Positions 1-11,627 of a stretch of 64,000 nucleotides of DNA are shown here, piece after piece (within the stretch, counting starts at the first letter, position 1; each line of letters starts with the position of its first letter). Where the stretch lies: contig OY720098.1 in the NCBI GenBank assembly GCA_963082875.1, forward strand, positions 20,274,001-20,338,000, in the 5' to 3' direction. The stretch comes from Corella eumyota (Eukaryota > Chordata > Ascidiacea > Phlebobranchia > Corellidae). A program made the position numbers and the translations under genes. The notes under the pieces were generated by a model. It was not told where the DNA came from and made no database searches. It saw nothing but the letters and a program-made list of their open reading frames with translations.

Positions 1-191
1 GGTCGAGTTGTTTTCTGCCACTAGAGGGCACATGGACACGGTTGGTTGCTTTAGATGCTTGTGAGATTACAATAGAAACTCGAATCAACACAACAGTGTT
101 TAACTGAATATAAAAATCAAGTTTTAAAATGACAAATTTTGTTTTATTTAGTTCTAAAATTATTGGGTTTAAATTCCTCTTCTTAACCAGA

Positions 192-477
192 AGTGCGGTG
201 TAGTGGTAAGAACACTTGCTACACACACCACCATGAGCTTCTGGGTTAAATCCCCACTGATCTCATGCTGTAGCGCTCTTGAGTAAAGCGCTATAAACGG
301 TACAAACTCCTGCTGAGCCAGCACTTAATCAGCAGCATAATTATCGGGCAATTATAATCTATAATATCCCAATCTGCCACAGGCAACTCGAGACTGGGTC
401 GGAGTAACTGATGTTGCCTTATGTTTAGATCAAAAGCTCGGCTTTTCCACTTCGAGGATAAATAAATATAAAAAAAT
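192..477 (+). mobile_element. tRNA-derived SINE copy
   Basis: It has the tRNA-like head (A box GGTGTAGTGG, B-box region changed), then the family body CTCATGCTGTAGC, CAGCAGCATAATTA, AATCTATAATATCCC and GACTGGGTCGGAGTAAC, and ends in GAGGATAAATAAATA plus an A run. It lies beside the exon holding TM4-5 of the adhesion GPCR, antisense to the gene. Confidence 0.85.
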
Positions 478-485
478 TTACTTAC

Positions 486-3400
486 AACCAACACAATGAT
501 AGCTGGACAAATCAACGCAAAAACGAGATAATTTTCTGAGGATAACCAACATTTTTCAACCACTTGGTGTTGTGGTTGAGCATCAAGAGTCTTAAAATCC
601 CGGGGGCTCCAACAACTCTGGTCCCCTACCCCCTCCAGGTAGCAGGTGGGGTAAGGGGTGTGACATAACCCATAACTTAAAGTTGCAAGTGATATTGTTA
701 GGGGAATGCCTGTAAAAAAGTTTCAAAAAATTAAAAAGAATTTTTTTTATAAATTTTTTTTAAAATCACACAGTACATTTCTACCAGTGATTTTTGACTT
801 GTACAAGTACAGACTAAATTAAGGTAATAAGTGTCTTAAACTGCAACAACTTAAAGTGATGTAAAAGTGAAAAAATAAACATTTTAGACCAATGTTCTGT
901 AAGTCTGCGCCGAGGTTAATAATAACAGAGCTTAGTAAATAATATTCATGTCCAATACAAAGGATTGCAAAACAAAAAAATGCCCCTTGTGTTGCAACTA
1001 TTGTTTGTGGCGCGTGGGTAAATTATTGTGACCGAATATTAGTTAAAAGTGGCAACCATATTATGAATTTAAATACACATCGTATGGCAACCTATTGACC
1101 CGTTTATATAATAACTTACCCCATCCGATAAAGAATCTCAAAAACTTGAACTTCGTCATTTCATGGAAAACTCGAACCACACTCAAATGAAGGGTAATCC
1201 CCTCACATAACATCCACATGAAGACTGATAACAACGAGAAGTGAGTAAGAAAGGTGACTGCAATGCATGGCGCAATCGTCTCATTCTGTCACAAGTTTTG
1301 TTTTAATTAATTACTGTTAATTGTGTTGAAAGAACATTACAAAAAAATGAATTTTTTGAATTTAGAAACTTACTTTATTATCCTCTGCTTGACTTGAGAA
1401 CAATTGAATTACGTGAAAAATAATCAAAGCTATCACTAGGTGGAAATGAGCAACCATTCTCTCCGATCCTAAACTTTGTCGGAAAGTTGAGAAGGTCACC
1501 TAAAGGTCAAATTAATTAAATTTTTTAATTTATTCTCCATGTAAATGGTAAATTGCAAATTGACTTTATAAAATTTCTATTAAAACAGAGTTAAATTAAC
1601 TCACCAATGTTATAATTAGACAGAAAACTGAAATAGATTCTCCAATATAAGATAACAAGGACAACATTGCCATGTCAGATTTGCTAAGCTGCAAAATAAA
1701 ACCACAATAATTATTTAATTAAATGTTAACATATAAATAAGCATATGTAAGGAATAAGGCTTTGGTATAACAAATTCAATTTCATGGTTTTAAACATGCA
1801 ATAATAATTTAATATTTAAATATGGTTTTATAGTAACCAAAACTTTATAAGTTTTATATCATATTTTTTTCCTGTACCACCGTGATATGTTTTATTTTTT
1901 AATTGGAAAGAAGGTGCTGTTGTGAGATGTTTAAGCTATATTTTAAGAAATTATAGTGTTGCATTGATATGACTTCAACTTGAAAACTTTTGGCTAGTCT
2001 TTCAACGCCATTTCTATTATACCACACTGTTGGACCATACAAAAATTACATAGAAATCATATAATTGTTGTCATAAAAACACTGACCTCTGGTGGTACAA
2101 TTTGTAGTAATAAAGCAAAGTTGGTTGTATGATTGCAAGAACAAACAACTTCTCCGTTTATCGTGTCAACTTCTTTGACTTTACATCCTCTGTTGTTAAG
2201 TAAAATGTTTAAAAAAATGTCCAAGAATAGAAAATGTAACTTTATTGCACATTAAACAAGTTTGTTTATAAAACTTTAGTTTTTTTTGTATTTATCTATC
2301 CTTGATGTGGGAAGGTTGACTTTACAACCTAAACATAGAGTAACATCAGTTACTCCGACCCAGTCTTGAGTTGCCTTGGTTTGGAATATTATAGATTATA
2401 ATTGCCAAAAAGGCTGATTGTTTTTGGACTTAGCAGAAGTTCATACCGTTTATAGTGCCAAACTCAAGGGTACTACAGCATAAAAGCATTGAGGATCAAC
2501 CCAGAACCTTAAATTAAAATGTTCTAACCACTACACCAATAAAAACGCATATATGTATAAAATAAGGCACTAAAACTTTCTCGTATTCATAATAAATAAT
2601 AAATTAAAAACAAATTTGAACCTTGTCAACCATGTATAATTCTCCTCCAGAAAGTTGCAAGAAAAATAAAATTTGTTGTTTATTGGATCAGGAATCTTAA
2701 AAGAAGAAAATGGAAGTTTAAATTCAACTGATGCTGCCATTTTCTCTCCATTTTGTAACATGGCAGCAGATAGAACTGAAGAGCCTTTCATAAACTAAAA
2801 AAAAAACAATTTTAAGTCAAATTTTAAATTACCATTTAAAAACAATAATATTTGTATATATTACATAAACTAGTTTAGTAAACTACAGAAAGCTAACAAA
2901 AGGTTATAAAATTGAATAAATTTTAATATAAAAAATGTTTTATTTTCTTACAAAAGATTTTCTTTCATTTTCATGACCATGATTATTTGGCGAATTTTTC
3001 TTTTCTGAAATAAAATGAAATAAGTTGAATGGTTTCATAAGGTCATATAAACATTCAACTAATTATTTAAAATTTATTAATTTAATCTATTATTTAATTT
3101 TACTAGTCAATGGCCGGCCCCACAGGCTGCATTCTAATTGTTATAATATTCTCACAACTCTCAACTAATATTTGCCTCCGATTTTACCCGGACACAACAA
3201 ACGACAGTTTCTAAACTCTAAAGGCATATAAAATATATAATGTCCATTAAGCTATATATATAAATAATTGCTGTTACTAACAATTGTATTTACCAAGAAA
3301 ATGGTTATTACCTTTATTGATTTCAGAAATAAGGTTGATAATATTTGGAAAAGTTGACTTAATAATAATAGCAGAAGAATTTGGAATTAAATTGTGAGGT

Positions 3401-6400
3401 TGAATTTTCATCTTAATTGTTGCATTTGAAGCTATAATAAAAAAATATAAATGAATAAAAATGTGTTCAACTTTACCTAAATATAAACCACTATCTAAAA
3501 ATTGTTATTGCTCTCATGCTGTAGCACTTTTAAGTAGGGTTCTGTAAACAGTAAAAACTTAACCAAGCCAATGATCAATCAGCAGCTTATAATAATAGAG
3601 CAATTATAATCTATAATATCCCAAACAGTTAAAGTTACTTAAGACTGGGTCATGGTAATTGATATTACTCTATGTTTAGGCCGTAAAGTCGTCGTTTAAC
3701 ATCAAAGATAAATATACAAATAACTTAAAAATTTTTAAAGCAAATAGCACCAAAATAAGCAAAAATAATAATTGTAAATCTTGTAGGTTAGATGTAAACA
3801 TAATAAATAAACACAGAAATAAAATTTATTATAAATTTTTTTTACAATTTAACAAACCTTCATGAATATCAGAAAACTTCGGACAACCCGAATTGTTAAA
3901 GTCGTTAAAAAACTTCCGTTCAATTACACTGATGACATTTGAGGTTGTGAAGGTCAAAGGTTGATGCATGGATCCTGATTGGTTGAATTTCATTCCCGTG
4001 ACAACATTTTGAAGAACATTCTCGGTCAGAAGTAAAACGGATTCCGGGTTTCCCTCATGAGCAGCAGGAGCTAAATTGTTAAAAATAAAAAAAAATTAAA
4101 AAACTAAGTTTTGTAAGATGGCTTATAGTGGTTAAAACACTTGGCTTTCTTATTTGAAGTCAAGGGTTTAATCCCCACTGCTTTTATGCTGTAGAACCTT
4201 TAAGTAAGGCCCTTTAAACAGAATAAACTCCTGCCGAGTCACCACGTAATCAGCAGCATAATTACTGGACAATTATAATATATAACATCCCAAACTGTTA
4301 AAGCTAACATATAGGTGGTTGATGCTTGGGTATGGGTGGCTGATGTTTAGACCATAAAGTCAGCCTTTCTATAACAAGAATAAATAAATTGTTATCGAGG
4401 ATTAGTAATTGTTGTAGCCTATTTAAAAATAACTTCAAATAAAATAAAATTTTAAGGCACATTTCTTTGTATATATATACAATTAAAATAAAGATAAAAT
4501 AAACATACATTTACTTTTATTGGTTGTTGAGTTAGAATGTGAATCATTTTTAGAAGTTGAGTTTTGAATTTCAATCCATTCGTTAATTCTTCGGTTATCG
4601 GATAAATTGTCAATAATTGAAACAAAATCACTGATTAGTTGTCCAGCTCCACTCTCTGATAAGTTACTGTAGTTGATTGGCTGTAAAATAAGGTAGTGAT
4701 TATACATTCGCATAAAAAAATTTGCACAAGTTTTAAAACTTCTAAAATATCATTTAAGACAACTAACTTAGACGATTATCAAGTTAGGCTTAGTACCATA
4801 CGACAACAAAAATCCTAGAGTAATGCAGAAGAAAAAAACTCTATTATTTATTTTAACTGTTTAGGTATATAGGCCTATTTAATAAAGATTTAAATGACTC
4901 AAAGCTGGAGAAGTAGGCCATTTTATGTTAAAAAATAATTAAAAAAAAAAAGATTTAAAATTTGCCAATTTTACAAATAAAATAATTACACTAAACCATA
5001 AATTAGCCAACACATTAAGTTAGAATAAAGATTATTTTTAACCTCCAATGCCTCGACTGAGCCAATCAATAAACTGAGATCCAAGGTCGTGTTATGATCG
5101 GAATGATGAAGAGCATCAACAACTTCACCCAACTTCAACGAGGCATCTTCTGCATCTTCGTACTTGATCGATATTCCTTTATTTGATCCCAGGATGTCGC
5201 TTAATGGAGTCTCAACACTCGTGTTTTGCTGCTTATTGGCTGAATAGAAAATTAATATAACAAGAGTAAATACATAACAAGTAGTAATGTAATGTAGTGG
5301 GTAAAACTTTGTTTTACAAAAACTTTGTTTTTTATGTTTTACAAAAAACACTTTGGGTTCCATCCCCTGTGATCTCATGCTGTAGCACCCTTAAGTAAGG
5401 CGCTATAAACGGTATAAACTCATGCTGAGCCAAAAAATGATTGGCAGATTAATTTTTGAGTAAATGAAATCTATAAAATCCTAAAAGGCAAAAGTCAACT
5501 TGCAACTGGCTTGTGGGAACGAATGTTACTTAATGTTTAGGTCATAAAATAAGAAAAATAGTATAACTTTATTCTTAACATAAGTAAAAATAATTTAAAT
5601 TATTAACTAACCTAACTTTATCTGGCAAATCACAAAAGTATTCTCAATCTCAAGTTTGTTTTCGAAACAAACTAAAACTGGACAATCTTGGTTCAAAGTT
5701 GAAATAAAATTAAGATGACATTGCACCCATGTTATTCTGCCAGTTTGTGTGCCTGATATTCTGGCAGAGTTTCGCAAAATTCTGAACTTTTTGATAAGAT
5801 CGGTACAACATTTCTGACCACCACTAAATCAAAATCAAATTCAAAGATCAAAATAAGATAACATGAAAAGGTTAATAATATAATTAAATACCCTAAACTA
5901 AAAATTTAATATATATTATATATAATTATATTAATTCTAAGCATATGTGTTTCTTTTTAGAAAATTGAAAAATGAAAATCAAACTTTACCTAATTAGAAA
6001 AGCACAAATAATATTTCACACTAATTTTTGTCTATAAAATAATATCGCCAACTTACCTGTCAGTAATGTTACAGAATCCAACCTTATTTGAATCTTGTGA
6101 ATTCAGTTCAAAAACGAAACTGTTGTTTTTCGAATCATCTTTCTCAATACTACAATAAATAATTTAACTTCAAGACATGATATTTGATGAAGATTTTAAA
6201 ATGTTGATTGTATATTTGACAGATATAATTTATGCTTTAAGGTTATGTTAAAAAACTTTAGTTTCAAATAAATAAAAAGTAATGAGACATGAAAAAGCAA
6301 CTCTCCGAATGGAGGCGTGGGTTACCGGCAGCGTGGTGTAGTGGTAAGAACTCTCGCTATACCACACATGAGGTCGTGGGTTCAATCCCCACTGATCTCA

Positions 6401-9400
6401 TGCTGTAGCGACCTTGAGTAAGGTGCTATAAACGGTATGAACTTCTGCTGATCTAGCATTTAATCAGCAGCATAATTACCGGGCAATTATAATCTATATA
6501 ATATCCCAAACTACCACAGGCAACTCGAGACTAGGTCAGAGTAACTTATGTTACTCTATGTTTAAGTCGCGCATTCGACTTTCCTACATCGAGGATAAAG
6601 ATATATACAAAAAAAACATTGAAACAAGAAAAATATATTTTAATTATCGCAATATTCATACAATAAACCCCTATCATTATAATGATTAAAAGTAAGAATT
6701 TTTATATATAGTTAAAGCATATAAATATGTATTTAAAAAAACATAAATTTATTGTACAATTATGACAATAAAACTAGAATAAAAAAACAAAATTTAAAAA
6801 TAAATAAACTTACTGAACCCAGTTAATAATTTCCAATAATTGGTTACCATCATTAATTTTAAGAACATTACTCAATGGAGATAAATCTTTGCATAAAACT
6901 TCAACTTTACTGAAATTTGTCAATTTTTCAAGTTTTATAAGATTGTGGTTGTTTAAGATTTCAAATCCTGTTTAAGTAAGAACATTTTATTAATATAATA
7001 AATACAAATAACTTTTTTAAACATTTTATCGTCAATTTGAAAAAGGCAATTTTGCGGCCTAAACTTAGGGTAACATTTGTTGCCCTAACCCAGTCCCGAG
7101 TTGCCCTTGGCAGAAATAGTATTAAGACTAATATATAACCTGCCAATTGGTTTTAAAGTTCAGCAGAAAGCATGTACCATCTAAGATGCCTTATCCAAAG
7201 GTGCTACAGTATAAAACTGGCAGGGATATAATTTGTAACCTCATGTTGTGAAGCCATTATTTTTGTAATGTAAAATAAACTAATTTGTGCAACAGAAAAA
7301 AAAAAAATCTTATTTAGTACGTTAATTTAAAGTAGATATAAAATGCTTTTAAAAATTTTTACACAAAAATTAATAATAAATAAATCATAACAATGTTAAC
7401 AATATAAACTTGTGTAAAATAACCCATGTTTGTTACCCAATAAAGGAGCAGCAAGCGCTGGTTTCTGAAGAACAAATTCTGAAGTTTTATTAAAATTCGT
7501 AGCGTTAAAATCGGGTGATTTCCCCTTGCCGAGCCTCATATATTTTGACCGATGTTCGCGCAAAATGGAAAATGATTTATTGTTCCTAAAAACAGTTTAT
7601 CCTCGATTTAGAAACACACAAAATAATCAAAAATTCAGTCAAATTGTTTTTTATATTTATTTATCCTCGGCGTGGAAAGGTCGAATGCGCGACCTAAACA
7701 TAGAGTAACATCAGTTATCCCGACCCAGTCTCAAGTTGCTTTTGCAGTTTAGGATATATATTATAATTTACTTTCTATATATTATAATTTATTTAAATAA
7801 AGATGAATAAGTATACATTAAGATGTAAGTTAATTGCTATACTTGTCTATAAAGAACGCTGCCGTTTCTTGACATTCATCAAATTTCCCTTCCCCCATTG
7901 CTTCCAGCTCTAACTTGTCTTTCTTCCATTTACAAATAAATTCGTTTTGGTTGGTTTGTAAGTGGACTCTACCGATCTGGTTAAAGTTGTAAATACTTCG
8001 GATTATTTGTTCATCGTGGAAAACACGAGCAGAAAGTTTAACTAAAAATTAAAATTTAATTGATTCTAAACCAATAAAAGATGTATCACAGGTAGTGCTG
8101 TCGTTGTGTAGTGGTCAAAACACTTGACTTCACTACATGAAGTCCTTGGTTCGATTCCCACTGCTCTCATGCTGTAGCGTCCTTAAGTAAGGCGCTATAA
8201 ACGGTATAAACTCCTGCTGAGCCAACACTTAATCCGCAGATTAATTATTGGGCAATTATCATTCTATAATATCCCAAACAACCTAAGACTGGGTCAAGGT
8301 AACTGATGTTACTCTACGTTTAGGTTGTGAAGTCGACCTTTTACGCCAAGGATAAACAAATCTAAAAAAAGTATTTTTTAATCATGTGGTTTAGACAATT
8401 TGTTAAACTTAATAATGTCTGTAAAAAAATTAAAAAAATAAAAATTTAAAGATAATCAACAATTTATTAAATTTCCGTTAAGTGGAATCGAACCCAAAAC
8501 GGTAAGTTCAACAAACTCACCAGAATCCATGCACCCTTTGTAGACTTTACTGTCGACTCTCTTCCACCCTTTAGCGGTGAAATTTAATTCTAGCATGACG
8601 TCAGAATATTGAAAATACATTAACAATCTTCCGCTGTTATCTGACGTCACAAAAGTAATGACGTCATTGGGGCGTAAGCACAGGTTCCACGCTTGTTCTA
8701 TCGATTGTACAGCGGGTACTCCATATGACGTCATGCTTTCGTCACAAAATCGATAAAGCATGAACGAATTAGTGATGACGTTGCCACGATGTGTTGTGAC
8801 GTAATAAGCCGACTTGTTGTATGAGAAAACTAAATCTGGAGATTCTGTTAAAAAATAAAATATAATTTTACTTTTAATATAATGTTTAGGCTTAAATTTA
8901 ACTAACCCATTTTTTTGTTAAAGTTCTCGCAATTTGTTGGAGGAATAACTTCGTTCAAAGTCCAACTTTTCTTTCCTTTTTTACCTAAATACAAAACATA
9001 ATCATAACACATTTAATAATTGTAAGGAGTTTAAATCTTAATTTATAACAATAAAAAGTATACTGTCATTTAATTAGCTTTTTAATGATAATATTACGTT
9101 ATATTGAGCAATAAAATAATTAAAAACTTATTAAAATAAGAGAATAAAATTTAGATTACCCCTGAAATGATATAATACAAAATTCACTCACAGCTTTGGA
9201 TCTCACAATATCCGTAATTATTCTTTGACACATAACACCATGGTCCTCTCAGTTCAGTTGGTTCTGGGTTTCGACAGAAATTATGATCCCCGATTCCATA
9301 TTTCTTCCTTTTCGGGAAAGTTAAGTTTGAAGCAACAGTCTGCATCCAATTTATACAATTCCAACCTAGATATGCAATATATATATATATATATGTGTGT

Positions 9401-10338
9401 GTGTGTTAATTGTTTATTATTTTATACACATGTTACGTTATAATATAGCATACAACTTCGTAAAACTTCCTTATAAATAAGTTACTCAAAGTTGAGTTAA
9501 ATCTTTAACTAAATATACAAATTACCCACTTAGATAGTGTATATCATTAAATTAGCCACCTTAAAATTAAGTAGCGGCCGAAAAAAACAACCTTAAAAAA
9601 GTTACACTGAATATATATTATTAACGTAAATTTTAATATACAAAAAAATATGCAGATTATATACGATTTAGCCTATATCAGTAGGAATAAATTTAAAAAG
9701 TGATCTTCTACCTCCATTACTTATATTAACCGACCCTCTGTAATCGTGGCCAGCATTGGTGAAACATGTGACGTCATCAATATTTTTGTGGGATTCCCCC
9801 GAACCTTGATAATAAAGATTAAAAAACAGAATTTTAAAGTTTGTGTTATATTGATATTTATATAAATAAAAATTTAAAATAGAATTAAATCTTTTTGTTT
9901 AACTTTTATAAAGAAACGTTATTGAGTAAGATAGGTTGGTTACAACATAGTTTATAAAATATGCAACGAAATTTAAACTTTTAAAGTTAAAATATTTATA
10001 ATTTGCACAAAAAATTGTAACAACGCTTTATCCACTATAGTTTATTGTTAAATTCAACATATTTATAAATATAAGATTTAACAATTCATTAAAAATTTAT
10101 CTTAATATTACATAAACAAACATGTTAAAAATAATCAATTTAAGGTTAATATTGCCTATGGGCACTTTTTATTAGATTAACAATAAAATGATTAGTGTAA
10201 ATACTCGTTAAATATAAGTTTTGATATCTTACTTATATAACAACAACTCCTGTCATAACATTCATTCTCAATTCCGAATATCCAATTTTTTTGAACTAAT
10301 AAAAATAACAAAATCGGCAAACTCAATTTTCTTAACAT
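486..10338 (-). CDS. Adhesion G-protein-coupled receptor with N-terminal kringle domain (3' end outside window)
   Basis: I joined 21 exons with consistent phase: 10338-10233, 9804-9712, 9365-9192, 8984-8907, 8844-8521, 8041-7843, 7585-7437, 6967-6814, 6149-6057, 5823-5612, 5239-5043, 4680-4515, 4070-3858, 3431-3312, 3004-2952, 2794-2622, 2189-2087, 1688-1605, 1499-1374, 1285-1120 and 709-486, giving 1069 codons before the edge. Exon 1 encodes a signal peptide (MLRKLSLPILLFLL). Exons 2-4 encode a six-cysteine kringle (YRGS, HNFCRNP, PWCYV, YCEIQSC). A long linker without recognised domains follows. Exons 12-16 have GAIN-like features (LIPNSSAIII, FPNIINLI). Exon 17 carries the GPS motif CSCNHTTNFALLL, where adhesion receptors self-cleave between H-T/S residues. 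TM1-TM3 follow, with the family signature FMWMLCEGITLHL and then GWGIP; exon 21 has CWLSSENYLVFA and the start of TM5. TM6, TM7 and the tail are missing only because the window ends. Expected role: cell-surface adhesion and G-protein signalling; the ligand is unknown. Confidence 0.9.
990..1108. mobile_element. Degenerate copy of MITE-like repeat family C
   Basis: It shares the core TAAATTATTGTG, AATATTAGTTAAAAGTGGCA and ACCATATTA with copies at 12655, 30620 and 48330. It is partial, lacks clear ends, and lies in an adhesion-GPCR intron. Confidence 0.5.
2281..2541 (-). mobile_element. tRNA-derived SINE copy, diverged
   Basis: Reverse-complement copy: tail ATCTATCCTTGATGTGG, body CATAGAGTAACATCAG and GACCCAGTCTTGAG, head CTAACCACTACACC. 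It is intronic in the adhesion GPCR, between the GPS exon and the exon before it. Confidence 0.75.
3110..3245. mobile_element. MITE-like repeat family C copy
   Basis: It contains GCATTCTAATTGTTATAATA, CAACTCTCAACTAATATTTG and AGGCATATAAAATATA, matching copies at 38745 and 50695 in the same orientation. Intronic in the adhesion GPCR. Confidence 0.6.
3511..3722 (+). mobile_element. SINE fragment lacking the tRNA head
   Basis: It starts at CTCATGCTGTAGCAC and runs to AAAGATAAATATACAAAT. The A/B-box part is missing, so this is a 5'-truncated copy in an adhesion-GPCR intron. Confidence 0.75.
4117..4393 (+). mobile_element. tRNA-derived SINE copy, diverged
   Basis: Altered A box (GGCTTATAGTGGTTAAAAC) and B box (GGGTTTAATCCCCAC), then the standard body and a GAATAAATAAATT tail. 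Intronic, antisense to the adhesion GPCR. Confidence 0.8.
5289..5552 (+). mobile_element. tRNA-derived SINE copy, diverged
   Basis: The head GTAATGTAGTGGGTAAAAC is followed by a short local duplication of a TTTACAAAAA-type sequence, then CTCATGCTGTAGCACCC and a strongly decayed body. It lies just upstream (transcript sense) of the exon ending at 5043 in the adhesion GPCR. Confidence 0.7.
6327..6617 (+). mobile_element. tRNA-derived SINE, near-consensus full-length copy
   Basis: One of the most complete copies. It starts GGCAGCGTGGTGTAGTGG (A box), has GTGGGTTCAATCCCCAC (B box), then CAGCAGCATAATTACCGGG, AATCTATATAATATCCC and TTACTCTATGTTTAAG, and ends CATCGAGGATAAAGATATA plus A run. The tRNA-like head implies RNA polymerase III transcription; mobilisation would need a partner LINE. 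Intronic in the adhesion GPCR. Confidence 0.9.
7035..7260 (-). mobile_element. SINE copy, diverged
   Basis: Reverse-strand body is recognisable (GCGGCCTAAACTTAGGGTAA, AACCCAGTCCCGAGTTGCC, GGTGCTACAGTATAAAAC) with a decayed head. It lies in the intron between exons 6967-6814 and 7585-7437. Confidence 0.65.
7650..7775 (-). mobile_element. SINE fragment (3' part)
   Basis: ATTTATCCTCGGCGTGGAAA, GCGACCTAAACATAGAGTAA and GACCCAGTCTCAAGTTGC match the SINE 3' half; the element is cut off after the ATATTATAATT region. Confidence 0.75.
8096..8365 (+). mobile_element. tRNA-derived SINE copy
   Basis: Head GTCGTTGTGTAGTGGTCAAA and B box GGTTCGATTCCCAC (close to the tRNA GGTTCGANNCC consensus), then a full body and GCCAAGGATAAACAAATC tail. 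It lies about 55 bp from the exon ending at 8041. Confidence 0.85.
9376..9406. repeat. (AT)n(GT)n microsatellite next to a splice acceptor
   Basis: An AT run passes into a GT run about 10 bp upstream (transcript sense) of the kringle exon that starts at 9365, so it forms the polypyrimidine/AC side of that acceptor. Confidence 0.85.
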
Positions 10339-11627
10339 TTTTCTAATCTAGATTAGAATACTAATATCTTAAAACTCAATAAAATCTATAAATTTAAAAC
10401 TCGCTTGCTTGTTGTACAAATTCTATGTTGTACAAATTCTTCCCCGAATTTTAGAGGATATAAAACAAACTTAAGTAACGTTACGAAGCAATGTTGTTTA
10501 AGCTATTAGCGTATACTTGCAAATTATTTAAACGCGTCACTTTTTAAGTTATACAAGTTTAAAAACACTTTGTTGACGATGCGCTTTTCACAAAATAAAT
10601 AAAGTCATTTTACTCCTTCTAAAATGTGGTTGATATTATGATATCGACTTCCGACAACTGTGTGTCAAAAATATTTGAAATATCTAAAATTTGATAATGT
10701 CGTAGCCGAATATTTTTATAGAAATTGGGGAATTTTTAAACGCTAGCTTTTTTAATGTATTTTTATTATCATAACATAATTGGTCTTAATAAAATACAAA
10801 AATGAAAATGATTTTTTATTGTTACTGCATTAAAATTGACTTTAGTTAAAATATCAACAATTTTTTATAATTGCAACAAAATGAAATGTTGGCAATTAAT
10901 TTATTAGAATATTGTAAGCCCAATATTAATAGGACTTTAATTTATTGGCAACACTAATATGTCCCTTAAAAATGCACATAAGATTTTAAATGTAAAATTT
11001 TGAATAATGATAATAGAGCCAAGTCAATTTTAGACATTATCTTATTGTTAAAATAATGATATTTACAACAGGAATCATTTAAATGTTTGAAAAAAAAAAA
11101 CAAAATCCTTGATTAAAGTTATTACAATTTCAATTTTTCAACAACAATAAGAACATGCTGGTTGAGGGGAGTAGACAAAATTAAGTAAAATAACAATTAT
11201 TCTATGAGGTTTTATTATACCAAAACATTTAGCGAAAAAAACTATTTTTCAGTTTTTAGTTTACAAAAAACTAAGTTTTAATAAAAAGTATATTGCAAAC
11301 ATATTAGGTTTTGAGTAAAATATTTTTAGATTTTTCTTCTAACACCATCTTCTTAAATTATATTGTTTTTTAAACATGATCATATTATTATTTAGTATTA
11401 AAATTAGTTAATAGTTTAACTTTCAGTACAAATATTTTTTTTTTATCCATAAAGCTCTTAATAGATTAACATATTTTCCCTTCAATAAATTAAAAGTTTT
11501 CTTAAATATTTATCCAATTTTTAACCCAAATAAAACAGTGTTTTATAAAGTAACATTTTTAGATTATTTCTAAAGTTAAAAAAAATTCAATTTAAAAATC
11601 ATATCTAATCACTTTTTAATTTAAATT
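10339..11627. other. Intergenic spacer between adhesion GPCR and Polycomb-like gene
   Basis: Very AT-rich and without a supported gene, repeat copy or conserved motif that I recognise. It should hold the adhesion-GPCR promoter and the 3' UTR of the Polycomb-like gene, but I cannot place either. Confidence 0.6.

Noticed and set aside
7437-7479. Short cysteine-rich exon reading KICSSETSACCSFIG in the adhesion GPCR
   Set aside because: It did not keep phase with the next exon; the longer exon 7585-7437 in another frame joins both neighbours correctly.
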